In this document: piece by piece, positions 12,595 to 21,739 of the stretch
Position numbering within the stretch: position 1 is the stretch's first letter
Layout of the letters: every line of letters starts with the position of its first letter
Source: Polytrichum commune
Taxonomy: Eukaryota > Streptophyta > Polytrichopsida > Polytrichales > Polytrichaceae
Direction: 5' to 3'
NCBI GenBank assembly: GCA_950295325.1
Contig: OX485806.1
Span: 41,478,001-41,542,000, forward strand
DNA length: 64,000 nt
Notes under the pieces: model-generated
Told to the model about the DNA's origin: nothing
Database searches by the model: none
Seen by the model: only the letters and a program-made list of their open reading frames with translations
Translations under genes and position numbers: made by a program

Positions 12595-13250
12595 CAATTA
12601 GAGTCTGTGCCAACATCAGGTGGTTCTCCTTTGGTGGAGAGGGAGACTACAGAGTTTGATGATTGGCCACTTGAATTAGGCCCTCGTCTCACTGGTGCTG
12701 AGGCACGGAAGGTACGAGCATTTATTCGCTCGTACCGTAGATGTTTTGCTTTTAGCCTTCAAGATCTTGAAGGTTATAAAGGAAAACCCATCCACATTCA
12801 GTTGGAGGACGACCATCCCATTTTTCGGAGACCTTACAGGCTCAGTGTTTCCGAGCGGATTGGCGTTCAGGCTCGTTGCCGAGAGCTCTTGGCAGCAGGG
12901 CTAATCGAACTTTCCAACGGGGAGTATGCTTGTGCTACGGTTATGCCATCGAAGAAGGATATCTTTGGCAATTGGACGGAGAAGCGGATGTGTGGGGATT
13001 ACCGTCCAGTTAATCGGAAGACCAAGTCGGATCGATATCCCATGCCAATCCCGGAGGAGTTGTTCGATGCCCTCGGATTTGCTCGAGTCTTTAGCACGTT
13101 GGACTTGAGATCCGGCTATCACCAACTCCCATTACTTGTGGGAGACCGAGTGAAAACCGCATTCTGGGGAGTTGATCAAGATGGGAAGGATCAACTTTAC
13201 CATTGGAAGTTTCTTCCATTTGGCCTGAAAAATGCACCCGCTGAAAAATG
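12595..13250 (+). pseudogene. Reverse transcriptase, palm active site deleted
   Basis: Ty3/gypsy RT fingers and palm are clear: PIHIQLEDDHPIFRRPYRL, then CGDYRPVNRKTKSDRYPMP, then FSTLDLRSGYHQLPL with the first catalytic Asp at 13102-13104, then WKFLPFGLKNAPA. Directly after NAPA the sequence jumps to the segment that normally follows the palm (LRLHHGKCKFFHDRLAYLG, now in another frame from 13263). The YxDD box and its surroundings, roughly 40 residues by family expectation, are missing and the frame shifts. The word CTGAAAAATGCA occurs twice at the junction (about 13226-13250), suggesting a repair or slippage scar. The enzyme cannot be active. Confidence 0.85.
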
Positions 13251-13262
13251 CAGCGGTGAGGA

Positions 13263-14825
13263 TTGCGCTTGCACCACGGCAAGTGCAAGTTTTTCCATGA
13301 CCGGTTGGCATATTTGGGGCATATGATTGTTCCAGGAGGTCTTGGGGTACAACAAGCTAAGGTGGACGCATTGCAGAAGATTCCGGCACCGGTAGATGTG
13401 CCGAGACTTCGTGCTTTCTTGGGCTTGGCGAATTACTATCGGCAATTCGTCAAGAACTTTAGCTTGATTGCCAAGCCGCTCACCATTCTCACGAGCAAGG
13501 ACCAACCTTGGACTTGGGGTCGTGAGCAGCAACAGGCATTTGAGACATTGAAGCAGAAACTGGGTACGGCTCCAGTGCTTCGACGTCCAGATGTCTCCAA
13601 ATCTTTCCAGTTGCATACAGACTGGAGCTCATTGGGTTTGGGAGCAGTTCTTACTCAGAAAGATGATGTTGGCCGGGAGTATGTTGTTGCTTATGTGTCG
13701 CAAAGCAACAACACGGCGGAGGCCAATTATTCGTCCTATGAGGGAGAAGCATTGGCGGCGGTGTGGGCTATTGCCCATTTCCGGCCATATCTTTATGGTC
13801 AACACTTTACTTTGGTGACTGACCATCAGCCGTTACGGTGGTTCATGGAGTCGGATAAGCTTACTGGCAAGCTTGCCAGGTGGGCTTTGTTGCTCCAGGA
13901 GTATGACTTTGAGGTGGTACACCGTGTTGGGATTACCAACATGGATGCAGATGGACTCTCACGCAATCCAAGTCCTTCAGATGAGGACTTGACCGGGGCC
14001 AGGTGGCATGGAGATTGTGATCGAGAGGCGGTTCCAGGTTGGCACGCCACTGCCTACCTCACTTTATTTTCTGGTGCATCTGTTGAGATTCCGATACAGG
14101 GCTTGGATGATGAGACTAAGCGGCCTCAAGCTATTGCAGATATATGGGAGGATCTTCCTGTATTGCATAAGCTTCAACAGGGTACATTTCCTTTGTCTAT
14201 TTCGGCAATGGAAAGGGATAGGATTGGACATCGAATAACAAGGTTCCGTTGGGAGAACGGTTTGTTATTTCGATTGTGGCCGGATGGGACAAGGCGTATT
14301 GTTCCTAGGCCGGATCAGAGGGCCTCCTTGGTGCGACAAATGCACGAGGAACTTGGCCATTTTGGTATACGCAGGACACATTCGATGTTGCGTGGCCAAT
14401 ATTGGTGGACTGGCATGTATCAGCAGGTGGCTGCATATGTCGGGAGGTGTGAAGTTTGTGACCGGGTCAGGTCTAGCTTTAACACCTTATCACCTCAGTT
14501 ACAGCCCTTACCTATCATGGGATTAGGCTACCGTTGGTCGCTGGACTTTGCAGGGCCGTTGGTGGTTACACCACGTGGAGCAAAGTACGTTTTGGTGATG
14601 GTGGAGCATTTTAGCAAATGGATTGAGCTTGTTGCTCTACCCCAGAACTCTGCAGAGTTGGCCGCGGCCGCCTTTTTGGATCGTGTGTTAGCACGTTTTG
14701 GAGCACCAGCTGAGGTGTTGACGGACCAAGGGAGGGAGTTCCTTGGTGTTTTTGAGGAGTTGTACACTAAGGCTCTCATAGATCACCGCACCACCTCTCG
14801 GGATCATCCGGAGGCAGATGGCTAG
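13263..14825 (+). pseudogene. RT connection, RNase H and integrase of the gypsy element
   Basis: The frame opens in the RT thumb (YLGHMIVPGGLGV, FLGLANYYRQFVKNFS). RNase H follows: LHTDWSSLGLGAVLTQ, YEGEALAAVWA and VTDHQPLRWF supply the usual acidic residues. Integrase then shows the HHCC zinc motif (HEELGHFGIRRTH ... CEVCDRV) and the catalytic core with Asp at 14544-14546 (SLDFAGPL) and Asp at 14724-14726 (LTDQGREF). The frame stops at TAG 14823-14825, where gypsy integrases usually have Gln in DGQxE. Two codons later the expected catalytic Glu is Lys (AAA, 14829-14831). Integrase is therefore both truncated and catalytically altered. Confidence 0.88.
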
Positions 14826-15143
14826 GCTAAACGGGTTGTTCAGACAACCAAGCGTGGCTTGAGGAAGTATGGATTGCTTCGGAGAAGCCACCGGGATTGG
14901 GACCTTATGTTGCCATGGATTGCTATGGGTTATCGATTTAGTATGCAGGCCTCTTTGGCATCCTACAGCCCGTATCAATTATTGTATGGACGTGAGCCTA
15001 TACTCCCGAGTTCTATTCGGGAAAAACTAGCTCCTGTTGTGAACTTGGATGACCCAGACCTTTGGGCAGAGTGTTTACAGGAGCGGGCTCAATTTTTCCA
15101 GAGGGCCATGCCTATGGCCATGGAGAATTTGTCCATTGCTCAG
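14826..15143 (+). pseudogene. Integrase C-terminal remnant
   Basis: It continues in frame after TAG 14823-14825 with RVVQTTKRGLRKYG, LPWIAMGYRFSMQAS and SPYQLLYGREPILP, the typical integrase core end, up to FFQRAMPMAMENLSIAQ. It then runs into unrelated AT-rich sequence at about 15143. The expected chromodomain or C-terminal barrel and the 3' LTR are absent, so the element is truncated here by deletion or by a later insertion. Confidence 0.75.
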
Positions 15144-15480
15144 TGGATATCTATTGTCTCATTGGCCATTGATAGAATTTGGATATCTATCCATTTAGAT
15201 ATCCAAATGCACACAACTAGTCAAGCTATCTTTCACTCCACCAAGGGAGAATCCAAGAGTGTAAATAGGGGAAGAAGAACTCAAGATTTATTGCAAAATC
15301 ATGCAATCTACACCTCACACAAGCTCTCTCCACACACTAACTCACAAAACTTGACTTGGCAAGAATGCCAAGCCAAGGAGGAGGCTCCTCACTTAGGAGC
15401 CTTCCTCTCCACATCTAGATTCATCCATCCAAATCTAGATGGATGAAACCCAACGGATAAGGTGCGGCCGTCGACGCCGC
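15144..15480. other. Hairpin-rich sequence abutting the truncated integrase
   Basis: It contains a perfect inverted repeat ATTTGGATATCTA (15177-15189) / TAGATATCCAAAT (15196-15208), a second TTCATCCATC (15420-15429) / GATGGATGAA (15438-15447), and a third GGCTCCT / AGGAGCC near 15383-15401. The origin is unknown. It may be an end of the element that truncated the integrase. Confidence 0.45.
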
Positions 15481-16426
15481 ATACCGTGACACCCTTGTGT
15501 TATGTAACCACGTGCGTACAAAGGATATTTTTATGGGGGCTATTTACCTCCTCATTTGGATTTTTTGGAATTCTTTAAGTAGAAAAAAATCTACTTCACC
15601 AAAGAGATATTGGTGATACAAAAAGGTAATTGTATCACCCTATATGTAATTATAAAGGAAAACCCAAACTATTTCAAGTGATGCTAAATTACTTATAAAA
15701 TTTTGATTTACTCGTTCCATATGAAGGCAAATTCAAAACTCCAATATGGCATGGTGTACATTCACGTTGTTATATATTGGTGAAAGAAAAGTCTACACAT
15801 CATAACTAAAGCATGCCATGCATCTAAGTTAAATGTCAGTTTAGGAATTTGTAATCTAAAAGTGAAATCTACAATCAATACAGTTGAAATGAAACCAATG
15901 ACATGAACAAGAACATAATCAATGAATGTGGCATAAAAACAACACACGCCAAGAAAACCGAGCCAAAAGTTCAATTGCAAAGCTGGATTTTTAGAAAACA
16001 CAAAGAAAAAATGCATTCCACTAAATTTTTAGCAACCCCATACTAGAATGCGAACTTCATGAGATTTAGATGCCAACTTCATAAGACTCAAAATTGAAGA
16101 ACAAGATGGAGCTCCTGTAGCCAAACATAACCACGTACAAGGGTCAAAATTGCAAAGGCCAACAACAAGTCTAGGTGCCAAGTGAGACAAAGGCACAGAG
16201 GCCAACAATAAACTTGCCAAATAAAGGTTTCAAATCATATGCAAGGGAATTACCTTGAACGAGAAGGAATTTGGGTTGTTGCACTGACGCACTAGAGATT
16301 TGAAGCTTGAGCTAGAAGAAGGTAACTACAACGAGCAATGATCTAGACACTCACAATGGTACAAATGAAGTTAAATCAAGTAACTCATTCTTCCCACACC
16401 TTCCCAAGTTCTCAATTTCGTGTACT
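15481..16426. other. AT-rich intergenic sequence
   Basis: No coding region or repeat that I can support. The short minus-strand frames at 15762-16220 have intron-like or random composition. Confidence 0.4.
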
Positions 16427-17311
16427 AATAAATTTTGGGATTCAACATCGACAAAAGTAAAGTGTATACATTATGCGTAGGATTATATGACATAGTTACA
16501 GTCAAGATAATTGTATCCACATCTATCCACTTGCAATCTGCATGGTCATATTTAAATTTGAATTACCTAGGGACCTTTCTAAACCATTGCATGAACACCA
16601 TGAAGGAAGGAATGGAATTCTTCCGTGAATTCACTTGTCGGTTTTGAAGATCAACGGGTTGATGAGACGAACCCCACTTTGTACCCACTTTTCTTTTAAT
16701 TTTTTGCACTCTACCCACCCACCATGTTCCTTCATCCACACCATTTAGCACACAAGTGGCAGTGCCATTCTTTGAAGGCTGCCCCCTTTTCCGCTTTGCT
16801 ACAACTTTCACCGTGGATGAAATTGTTGTATTGCTCTACTCCAAAAAATAAACACCTGCATCCGAACCAAGACTCAAAAACATGGTAGAGGATGAAGAAG
16901 TAGCACAGAGGTATGCCTCACTATTATTAAAATAAATTGATTTTTTTTACTCTAATTAGTCTATCCTTGAACACAAAAATATTACCATTTAATTGAAAGA
17001 CTAAGGTTGACTTGAAGATTTGGTTCCCTTCATACTCTACATAAATAAGTATTTGGCTCAAAGTGGTCTTCCACTCCATTTAGAATCTCTGAGAACGCAT
17101 CTCAAGTTTCAATTTCTAAGAAAGGGAAGGAGTCCAAAATATCATCATCCATGATTTCATCTTCTAGCAAAGTAGAAGCATTTACATAACCTGTTGGATT
17201 GGCATCAATTACGGTAATAGTGGAATCCAGTAAGTGCTTGCGAAGGACCTCAACATTACCATTTTTGCGTGCAATTGGACGTTTACCTACAACAAATGCC
17301 AGATGCTTCAA
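16427..17311 (-). pseudogene. C-terminal exons of an uncharacterised decayed gene
   Basis: On the minus strand, 17311-17102 encodes KHLAFVVGKRPIARKNGN ... DDDILDSFPFLEIET. 16811-16563 encodes a basic segment (VAKRKRGQPSKNG), then WWVGRVQKIKRKVGTKWG and QPVDLQNR. The same frame continues through one in-frame TAA (near 16561) into FKFKYDHADCKWIDVDTII and ends near 16427. These look like successive parts of one C-terminus that follows the 18309-17323 exon. The in-frame stop and a frame change at about 17320 suggest a pseudogene. No known domain recognised; the Lys/Arg-rich part could bind nucleic acid. Confidence 0.5.
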
Positions 17312-17322
17312 ATTTGCCTTCT

Positions 17323-18309
17323 CTAGGATCTACGGAGTATGGAACCAAACTTTTGAACATGATGGAGCCATGCTAAGAATACGGAGTACTTTCTATGCCT
17401 CTTTGAAGCCTTAAGGGTTGAGACCACGTCATCGTTGGTAGAGACCAAATTAAAATCTCCTAAATCACACCTAACCTCTCCCAGTGCCAAAGGGTGCAAA
17501 GATTCCCACACGCACTCCATTTTATTATGGACACGCCCAAAGTTCAATCCATTCTCTTCATACTTGAGATCAGCTAAGCAATTTATAATATTCGTTGCAT
17601 TGACTAGTTCATGGGAGTCATAGGCACGTTCAAGCCCCACCATACCACCAATTTTTGCAATGAAGTTTTCACATGCATCAATCCTTGTTAGATGCAAGGG
17701 AACTGGAAGATTGGCATATTGGTCCCTAAAATGATAAATCAAAAGGACCACGAAGTGACACGAAAGTTGCACATCCACAAAACATTTTTGGCTCACAAAA
17801 TTCTCGGCTAGTGTCGGTTTCTTGGAATTTCCATCAATTGCATGGTTATTGTGTTCAAACTTGAGACGCCACAATCGAAAGGAAAAAAAGACCTTCAAAG
17901 CCAAAATAAACCTAGACCTTAGATCATGCTTGGGAAACAAGAAAATATCAATAGAATCTTCGCAAATTTGCAAATACATCTCGGTCCCAAGGGTACATTC
18001 CTGATGTACCTTAGGAGCGACTCGAAGAAGTGCCAAAGTGTTTCTCGTCTTTTGTTGACAAATTCTCTGTGCCAAAGCCCAATTTTGACAATCTAATCTT
18101 TGTACATGCTCAAGCTTAAGGCCATGTTGATCATACGTATACTTAGTATATATGAGTCCAAGGTGCTCCAAAGCACATATATCACCGCCTAATTGCAATA
18201 CACGTACAAGTGAATCAAGAGGATTTACAAGCTTCTTCCCATTATGGATGAAGTTTTGGTCGTGAAGGCCCGACGCATCTCCAACTTTATCCAGCCTCGC
18301 AGTCAACAA
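17323..18309 (-). pseudogene. Uncharacterised gene, main exon (328 codons)
   Basis: A long minus-strand open frame with strongly protein-like composition, in marked contrast to the surrounding sequence. Visible features are SLVRVLQLGGDICALEHLG near the N-terminus, CQNWALAQRICQQKTRNTL, FRLWRLKFEHNN, LAENFVSQKCFVDVQLSC, LPVPLHLTRIDACENFIAK and YEENGLNFGRVHNKMECVW. Conserved-looking His, Cys, Asp and Glu residues cluster in the last third. I do not recognise a named family. The style (Trp/His/Asp/Glu islands in a large single exon, next to TEs) is compatible with a transposase or TE accessory protein, but that is a guess. Its start is unclear because the frame has no good ATG context; an upstream exon may exist beyond 18310. 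Confidence 0.55.
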
Positions 18310-18739
18310 CCAACCTGATCACTCAACTGAAAGCCTCCGGGAAACTTAGTATTGCGAGCGGAGAGCGGAGAGCGGAGAGCGGAAAATTCAAATTATGGTG
18401 GGTGATTTTCATAGAAGGAGTGCGTATGACCGTGGATTTTGGAGGTACTTTAAATTCAATTTGCTGAAAAGGTACCCCATTCCCGTGGACTTTATAACAC
18501 AATGGAATTTGAGAAACAAATAGAACGTGAAGGAGTGGAAGAACGTATTTGTTATCAAGGATCTTGTAGTGTAGTTTTCAAAAGGTTAAGGGTTAAATTA
18601 GGGCTGACGCCAGCAATTGAAATCAAACAACAACATAAGATGAAGAAGGAGTTGAATGGGGTTTGCAAAAGGTACATGGAAATTCAACAAAATGAACTTA
18701 TAAAAAACTTAAACAAAAATAATACATATGAGATGGAGG
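18310..18739. other. Sequence between the uncharacterised gene and the hAT element
   Basis: It includes a short GGAGAGC microsatellite at 18352-18385. A 92-codon plus-strand frame (18502-18780) runs into the hAT terminus and shows no domain, so I do not call it a gene. Confidence 0.35.
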
Positions 18740-18747
18740 TTCCAAAC

Positions 18748-19546
18748 CAGGGTTGTCTATTGTGTCGTGACGGAGGGTAATCCCGACATAATGTCGTGCC
18801 GTCACGACACGTATCCGTCACGACATTATGCCGGATGATGTCTTTATCCTGCCGGACTTGAATTTTACCGAATTTTTTGTGTATTTACATTACCCCATTG
18901 CGGACACGTAGGAGTTACGATGTCCACGTGTGATGACATGTCAGCAAAGTAGAGGTAAAGTGGGGAATAAAATTACTAGCGCCCGTCCGCCCTCCCGTCC
19001 GCCCCCGTTCCCCTCGTTCCCCGTACCCTAACCCCGCTCCTTTAGCCCATTAACATGTTCCCTAACCCGTTCCCTACGTTCCCTCCCGTTCGACCCCTCC
19101 CGTCCGACCTTTTCCCGTCCTCCTTTTTCCCGTCCGACCCTCCCACCCGACCCTCCCTCACACCCGACCCTCCCCCCGTCCGCCCCCCCCCCCCCCGCCC
19201 GATCCTCACCCCCGTCCGACCCCACGTTCCCCCGCGTTCCCACACGTCCGCCCGCGCTCCCCACCCGTTCCCCCCGTCCGACCCTCCCGTTCGACCTTCT
19301 CCCCCGTCCGACCTACACCCTCCTTAGTAATATTTTATTACTTTAACAAAATGATAAACACAATGGCAAAATGGTTTACATGCCAAGGGAAATATGCACA
19401 TCCACGTTGGCAAGAAGGTAAGTATTTTACCCACCCTACTAGGTTGACCCTACGAGGAGCCTATTGTGTCGTGATGGAGGGGTCCGACCCGACACGACGC
19501 GTCATGACGGCACGACCCCGTCATGACGTCGCGATAGACAACCCTG
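18748..19546. mobile_element. Non-autonomous hAT element with 8-bp TSD
   Basis: The ends are inverted repeats of CAGGGTTGTCTAT type, typical of hAT elements. They are flanked by perfect 8-bp duplications TTCCAAAC (18740-18747 and 19547-19554). At 799 bp it has no transposase frame. The subterminal regions are rich in GTCGTGACG/CGTCACGAC palindromes. The centre (about 18979-19320) is an extremely C-rich array of CCCGTCCGACC-like words. Confidence 0.85.
18979..19320 (+). repeat. C-rich degenerate minisatellite inside the hAT element
   Basis: The plus strand is almost entirely pyrimidine plus G words such as CCCGTCCGACC, CCCGTTCCC and CCCACCC. Frames opened on either strand are low-complexity Pro or Gly/Arg tracts and are not genes. 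Confidence 0.75.
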
Positions 19547-19567
19547 TTCCAAACGCACGAGGCGTAG

Positions 19568-19849
19568 TCAAAAACTTGGACTACCATGTCTATCACTATC
19601 CTCGCCCTGCTCGGCCTCTATGTTTAGGAAATCCAATACTAGTTTGTTGAAAGGACGGGTGCGACTAGGAGGTGGGGACGGTGCTTCCGCCAAAAGATGG
19701 GCAAAGTCAGCAGCATACGAAGAATGCTCGAACGTCGTCGAAGGGGTTGTAAACATGTCCGCATTAAGGATACGAATCGGGCTCTCATTTTGAACTTTGA
19801 ACATAGAGGACGAGAAAACAAAAAAAATGAGCACATGCCAAAAATTCTG
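19568..19849 (-). pseudogene. 3' exon of the ParB/methyltransferase gene beyond the LTR insertion
   Basis: TTCTCGGATCAG at about 19850 is a plausible acceptor. The open minus-strand frame that follows includes QNESPIRILNADMFTTPSTT, HSSYAADFAHLLAEA and LVLDFLNIEAEQGEDSD and ends at 19568. It pairs with the donor at about 25850 (TGTAC/GTAAGT), so the whole 19887-25830 insertion would lie within an intron. Acidic tail, no domain. Assignment to this gene rests on strand, spacing and splice signals only. Confidence 0.4.
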
Positions 19850-20421
19850 ATCCGAGAAGATAGAAATGCAAGCAAGCAAGTTACAATGTCGCAACCCTTG
19901 CTAGCCCTCCCCCCTTGACCATGTTCTCAATTTCCTTTTCTAGCAAAGGCTACGAACGCTAACCCTTCGCATACCGCCATGCTAATGGTTAGCTCCTCCT
20001 ACCCCAGACCTTATAGTTCATAGGAGGGAACCAACCTTCCTACTTTGCTATCGGGACCCAACCCTTAATCGGTAACCCATTCCTAGATGTGAACTTCCAT
20101 CCATGGAAGTCCAATCCCATGTTGATCATCGCATTGCCGGAGCAACACTACAACAACCCAAAGTGTGGGAGCCAAATATTCTACGGAAATACGGAAATAC
20201 GGATCCATTTTCCGTATTTGACCCTGCTCATATAGGGATAATAGGGTCTCTTAGGTTAAAATTAAATATACTAGGAAATAAGGCGTTCTAAATCTGCCTC
20301 GCACGATAAAAATGACAAAAAAGGGTATTATTACCGGTCCGGCAAATTGGACTAGGGGGGACCGTTTGATCAATGGTCCGGACCTAGTAACGGTTACGCC
20401 AAGATTAACCAACGGTCCGGA

Positions 20422-21396
20422 TGTCGCAACCCTTGATAGCCCCCCCTTGACCATCTTGCCAATTTTCAATCCTAGCAAAGGTTACGAGTGGCTAACCCTT
20501 CGCATACCGCCATGCTAATGGTTAGCTCCTCTAACCCCGGACCAATAGTTCATAGGAGGGAACCAACCCTCCTACTCTGCTTTCGGGACTCACCCCTTAA
20601 TCGGTAACCCATTTCCCAAATGTGGACTTCCATCCATGGAAGTCCAATCCTATGTTGATCATCGCGTTGCCGGAGCAACACTACAACAACCCGAACCATA
20701 CTAGGCAACTATGGCCTCACAATAGGCCAAAGCCCATGGAGGCCTTGCCGTTCGGCCTCGGGTGGGTGAGGCCACACCACCTCACCCATATAAGCCTCTA
20801 GGACTTCACACGGGGCCCCTACCCCACCCTCAACCAACCTCTTGTCTCTCTACCAAGAGTTGGGGCCAAGTGGACATTTTCCTTTAGCTGCTGGGCCTAG
20901 AACCCCCCAGCAGCTTCAGACCATCATAACTTCCTTGTATGATGTCTGATCATAACAACCAACAACTCCATCTTCATCTACGTTTCACGTAGATGCCGAT
21001 GGACTCCTCACTTGCCCCATTTGGGCAAGTTATGAGGACGTTATGCCTCTTTGAACCTTGGCAGTCCCGGGAGTCACTCCCAGGCACTGCTGCACCAGGG
21101 CGCTGTCCCGGGACAGCGCCCCACTCAAATGGCCATAACTCCTAGCTCACACCTCCGATTGAGGTGTTCTTGAGCATTCTAGAATCACCACGCTATGAGC
21201 TACGCATAGCTCATGGCCTTACCCTCATGCTTCCTAGTCTCAGTGGGTGGGAGGCGTTCCCAACGCCCGGGGCCCTCACCCACACTAGGATCACTTGGGC
21301 CCTCTCACCAATGGCGCCACAAGTCCCGGGTGTCACTCCGGGGTCCCCCTTGTGCCCATGGTGTTTCGGGCACTCCTCATGGAGAGGTGCGCGACA
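20422..21396 (-). mobile_element. Solo LTR of the L976 family
   Basis: It begins TGTCGCAACCC and ends GTGCGCGACA (975 bp), flanked by perfect 5-bp TSD CCGGA (20417-20421 and 21397-21401). It sits in the 5' leader of the C4 element and is therefore the youngest insertion in this stack. Compared with the complete element's LTR it is in minus orientation. Confidence 0.9.
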
Positions 21397-21739
21397 CCGG
21401 AAGTGGCGGTTACAACAGACTTATGACGGTTGGGGGAAAACCGTCGAAAAACGGTTGGCAACCGTTTTCCGTTAAACACTAACGGTAACAGGGGGAAGGA
21501 TATTTAAGGGTCCCTTCCTTCTCCTCCCCACTTTTTGCAAGAAGAAAAAAATTGTTGAGAGAACGAGTGGTGAGGCTGTTTTTTTTTTCGAGCCGCTAGC
21601 AGTTGGATTGCTGGGATTCCATAATTTCCAGTCACCGGCAGTTGGCTTGCCGGGACTCCGTAGCAGTTGAGCGGAAGAGAGGGAATCTGGAGGGGAGAGA
21701 ATTTCCGTGGTTGAGACCGAAGTTGGGAGAAGTAGGAAA

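Larger units (their letters stand above)
8010..15143 (+). mobile_element. Degraded Ty3/gypsy retrotransposon encoding a C5-cytosine DNA methyltransferase
   Basis: Plus-strand domains run in order: gag with two zinc knuckles, aspartic protease, C5 methyltransferase, linker, reverse transcriptase, RNase H, integrase. RT before RNase H before integrase is the Ty3/gypsy order. From 8509 to 13326 everything lies in one reading frame, broken only by three stops, so the ancestral product was a single Gag-Pol-methyltransferase polyprotein. No flanking LTR pair was recognised. The 5' leader (about 8010-8508) precedes the first ATG, and the 3' end is cut within the integrase C-terminus near 15143, where unrelated sequence begins. 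Premature stops, loss of the RT active site and a changed integrase Glu make it non-autonomous. Confidence 0.9.

Noticed and set aside
18502-18780. A 92-codon plus-strand gene
   Set aside because: It runs across the left end of the hAT element into its terminal repeat, so its 3' part postdates any gene and no domain is visible.
19028-19327. Gly/Arg-rich or Pro-rich frames on both strands
   Set aside because: They lie wholly in the C-rich array of the hAT element and are low-complexity shadows.
21164-21482. Frames recurring at 21164-21482, 25598-25985, 29988-30259, 52041-52579, 54339-54641 and 60201-60717
   Set aside because: All fall within copies of the same 976-bp LTR (or just beside it) on either strand. 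They look conserved only because the LTRs are homologous.
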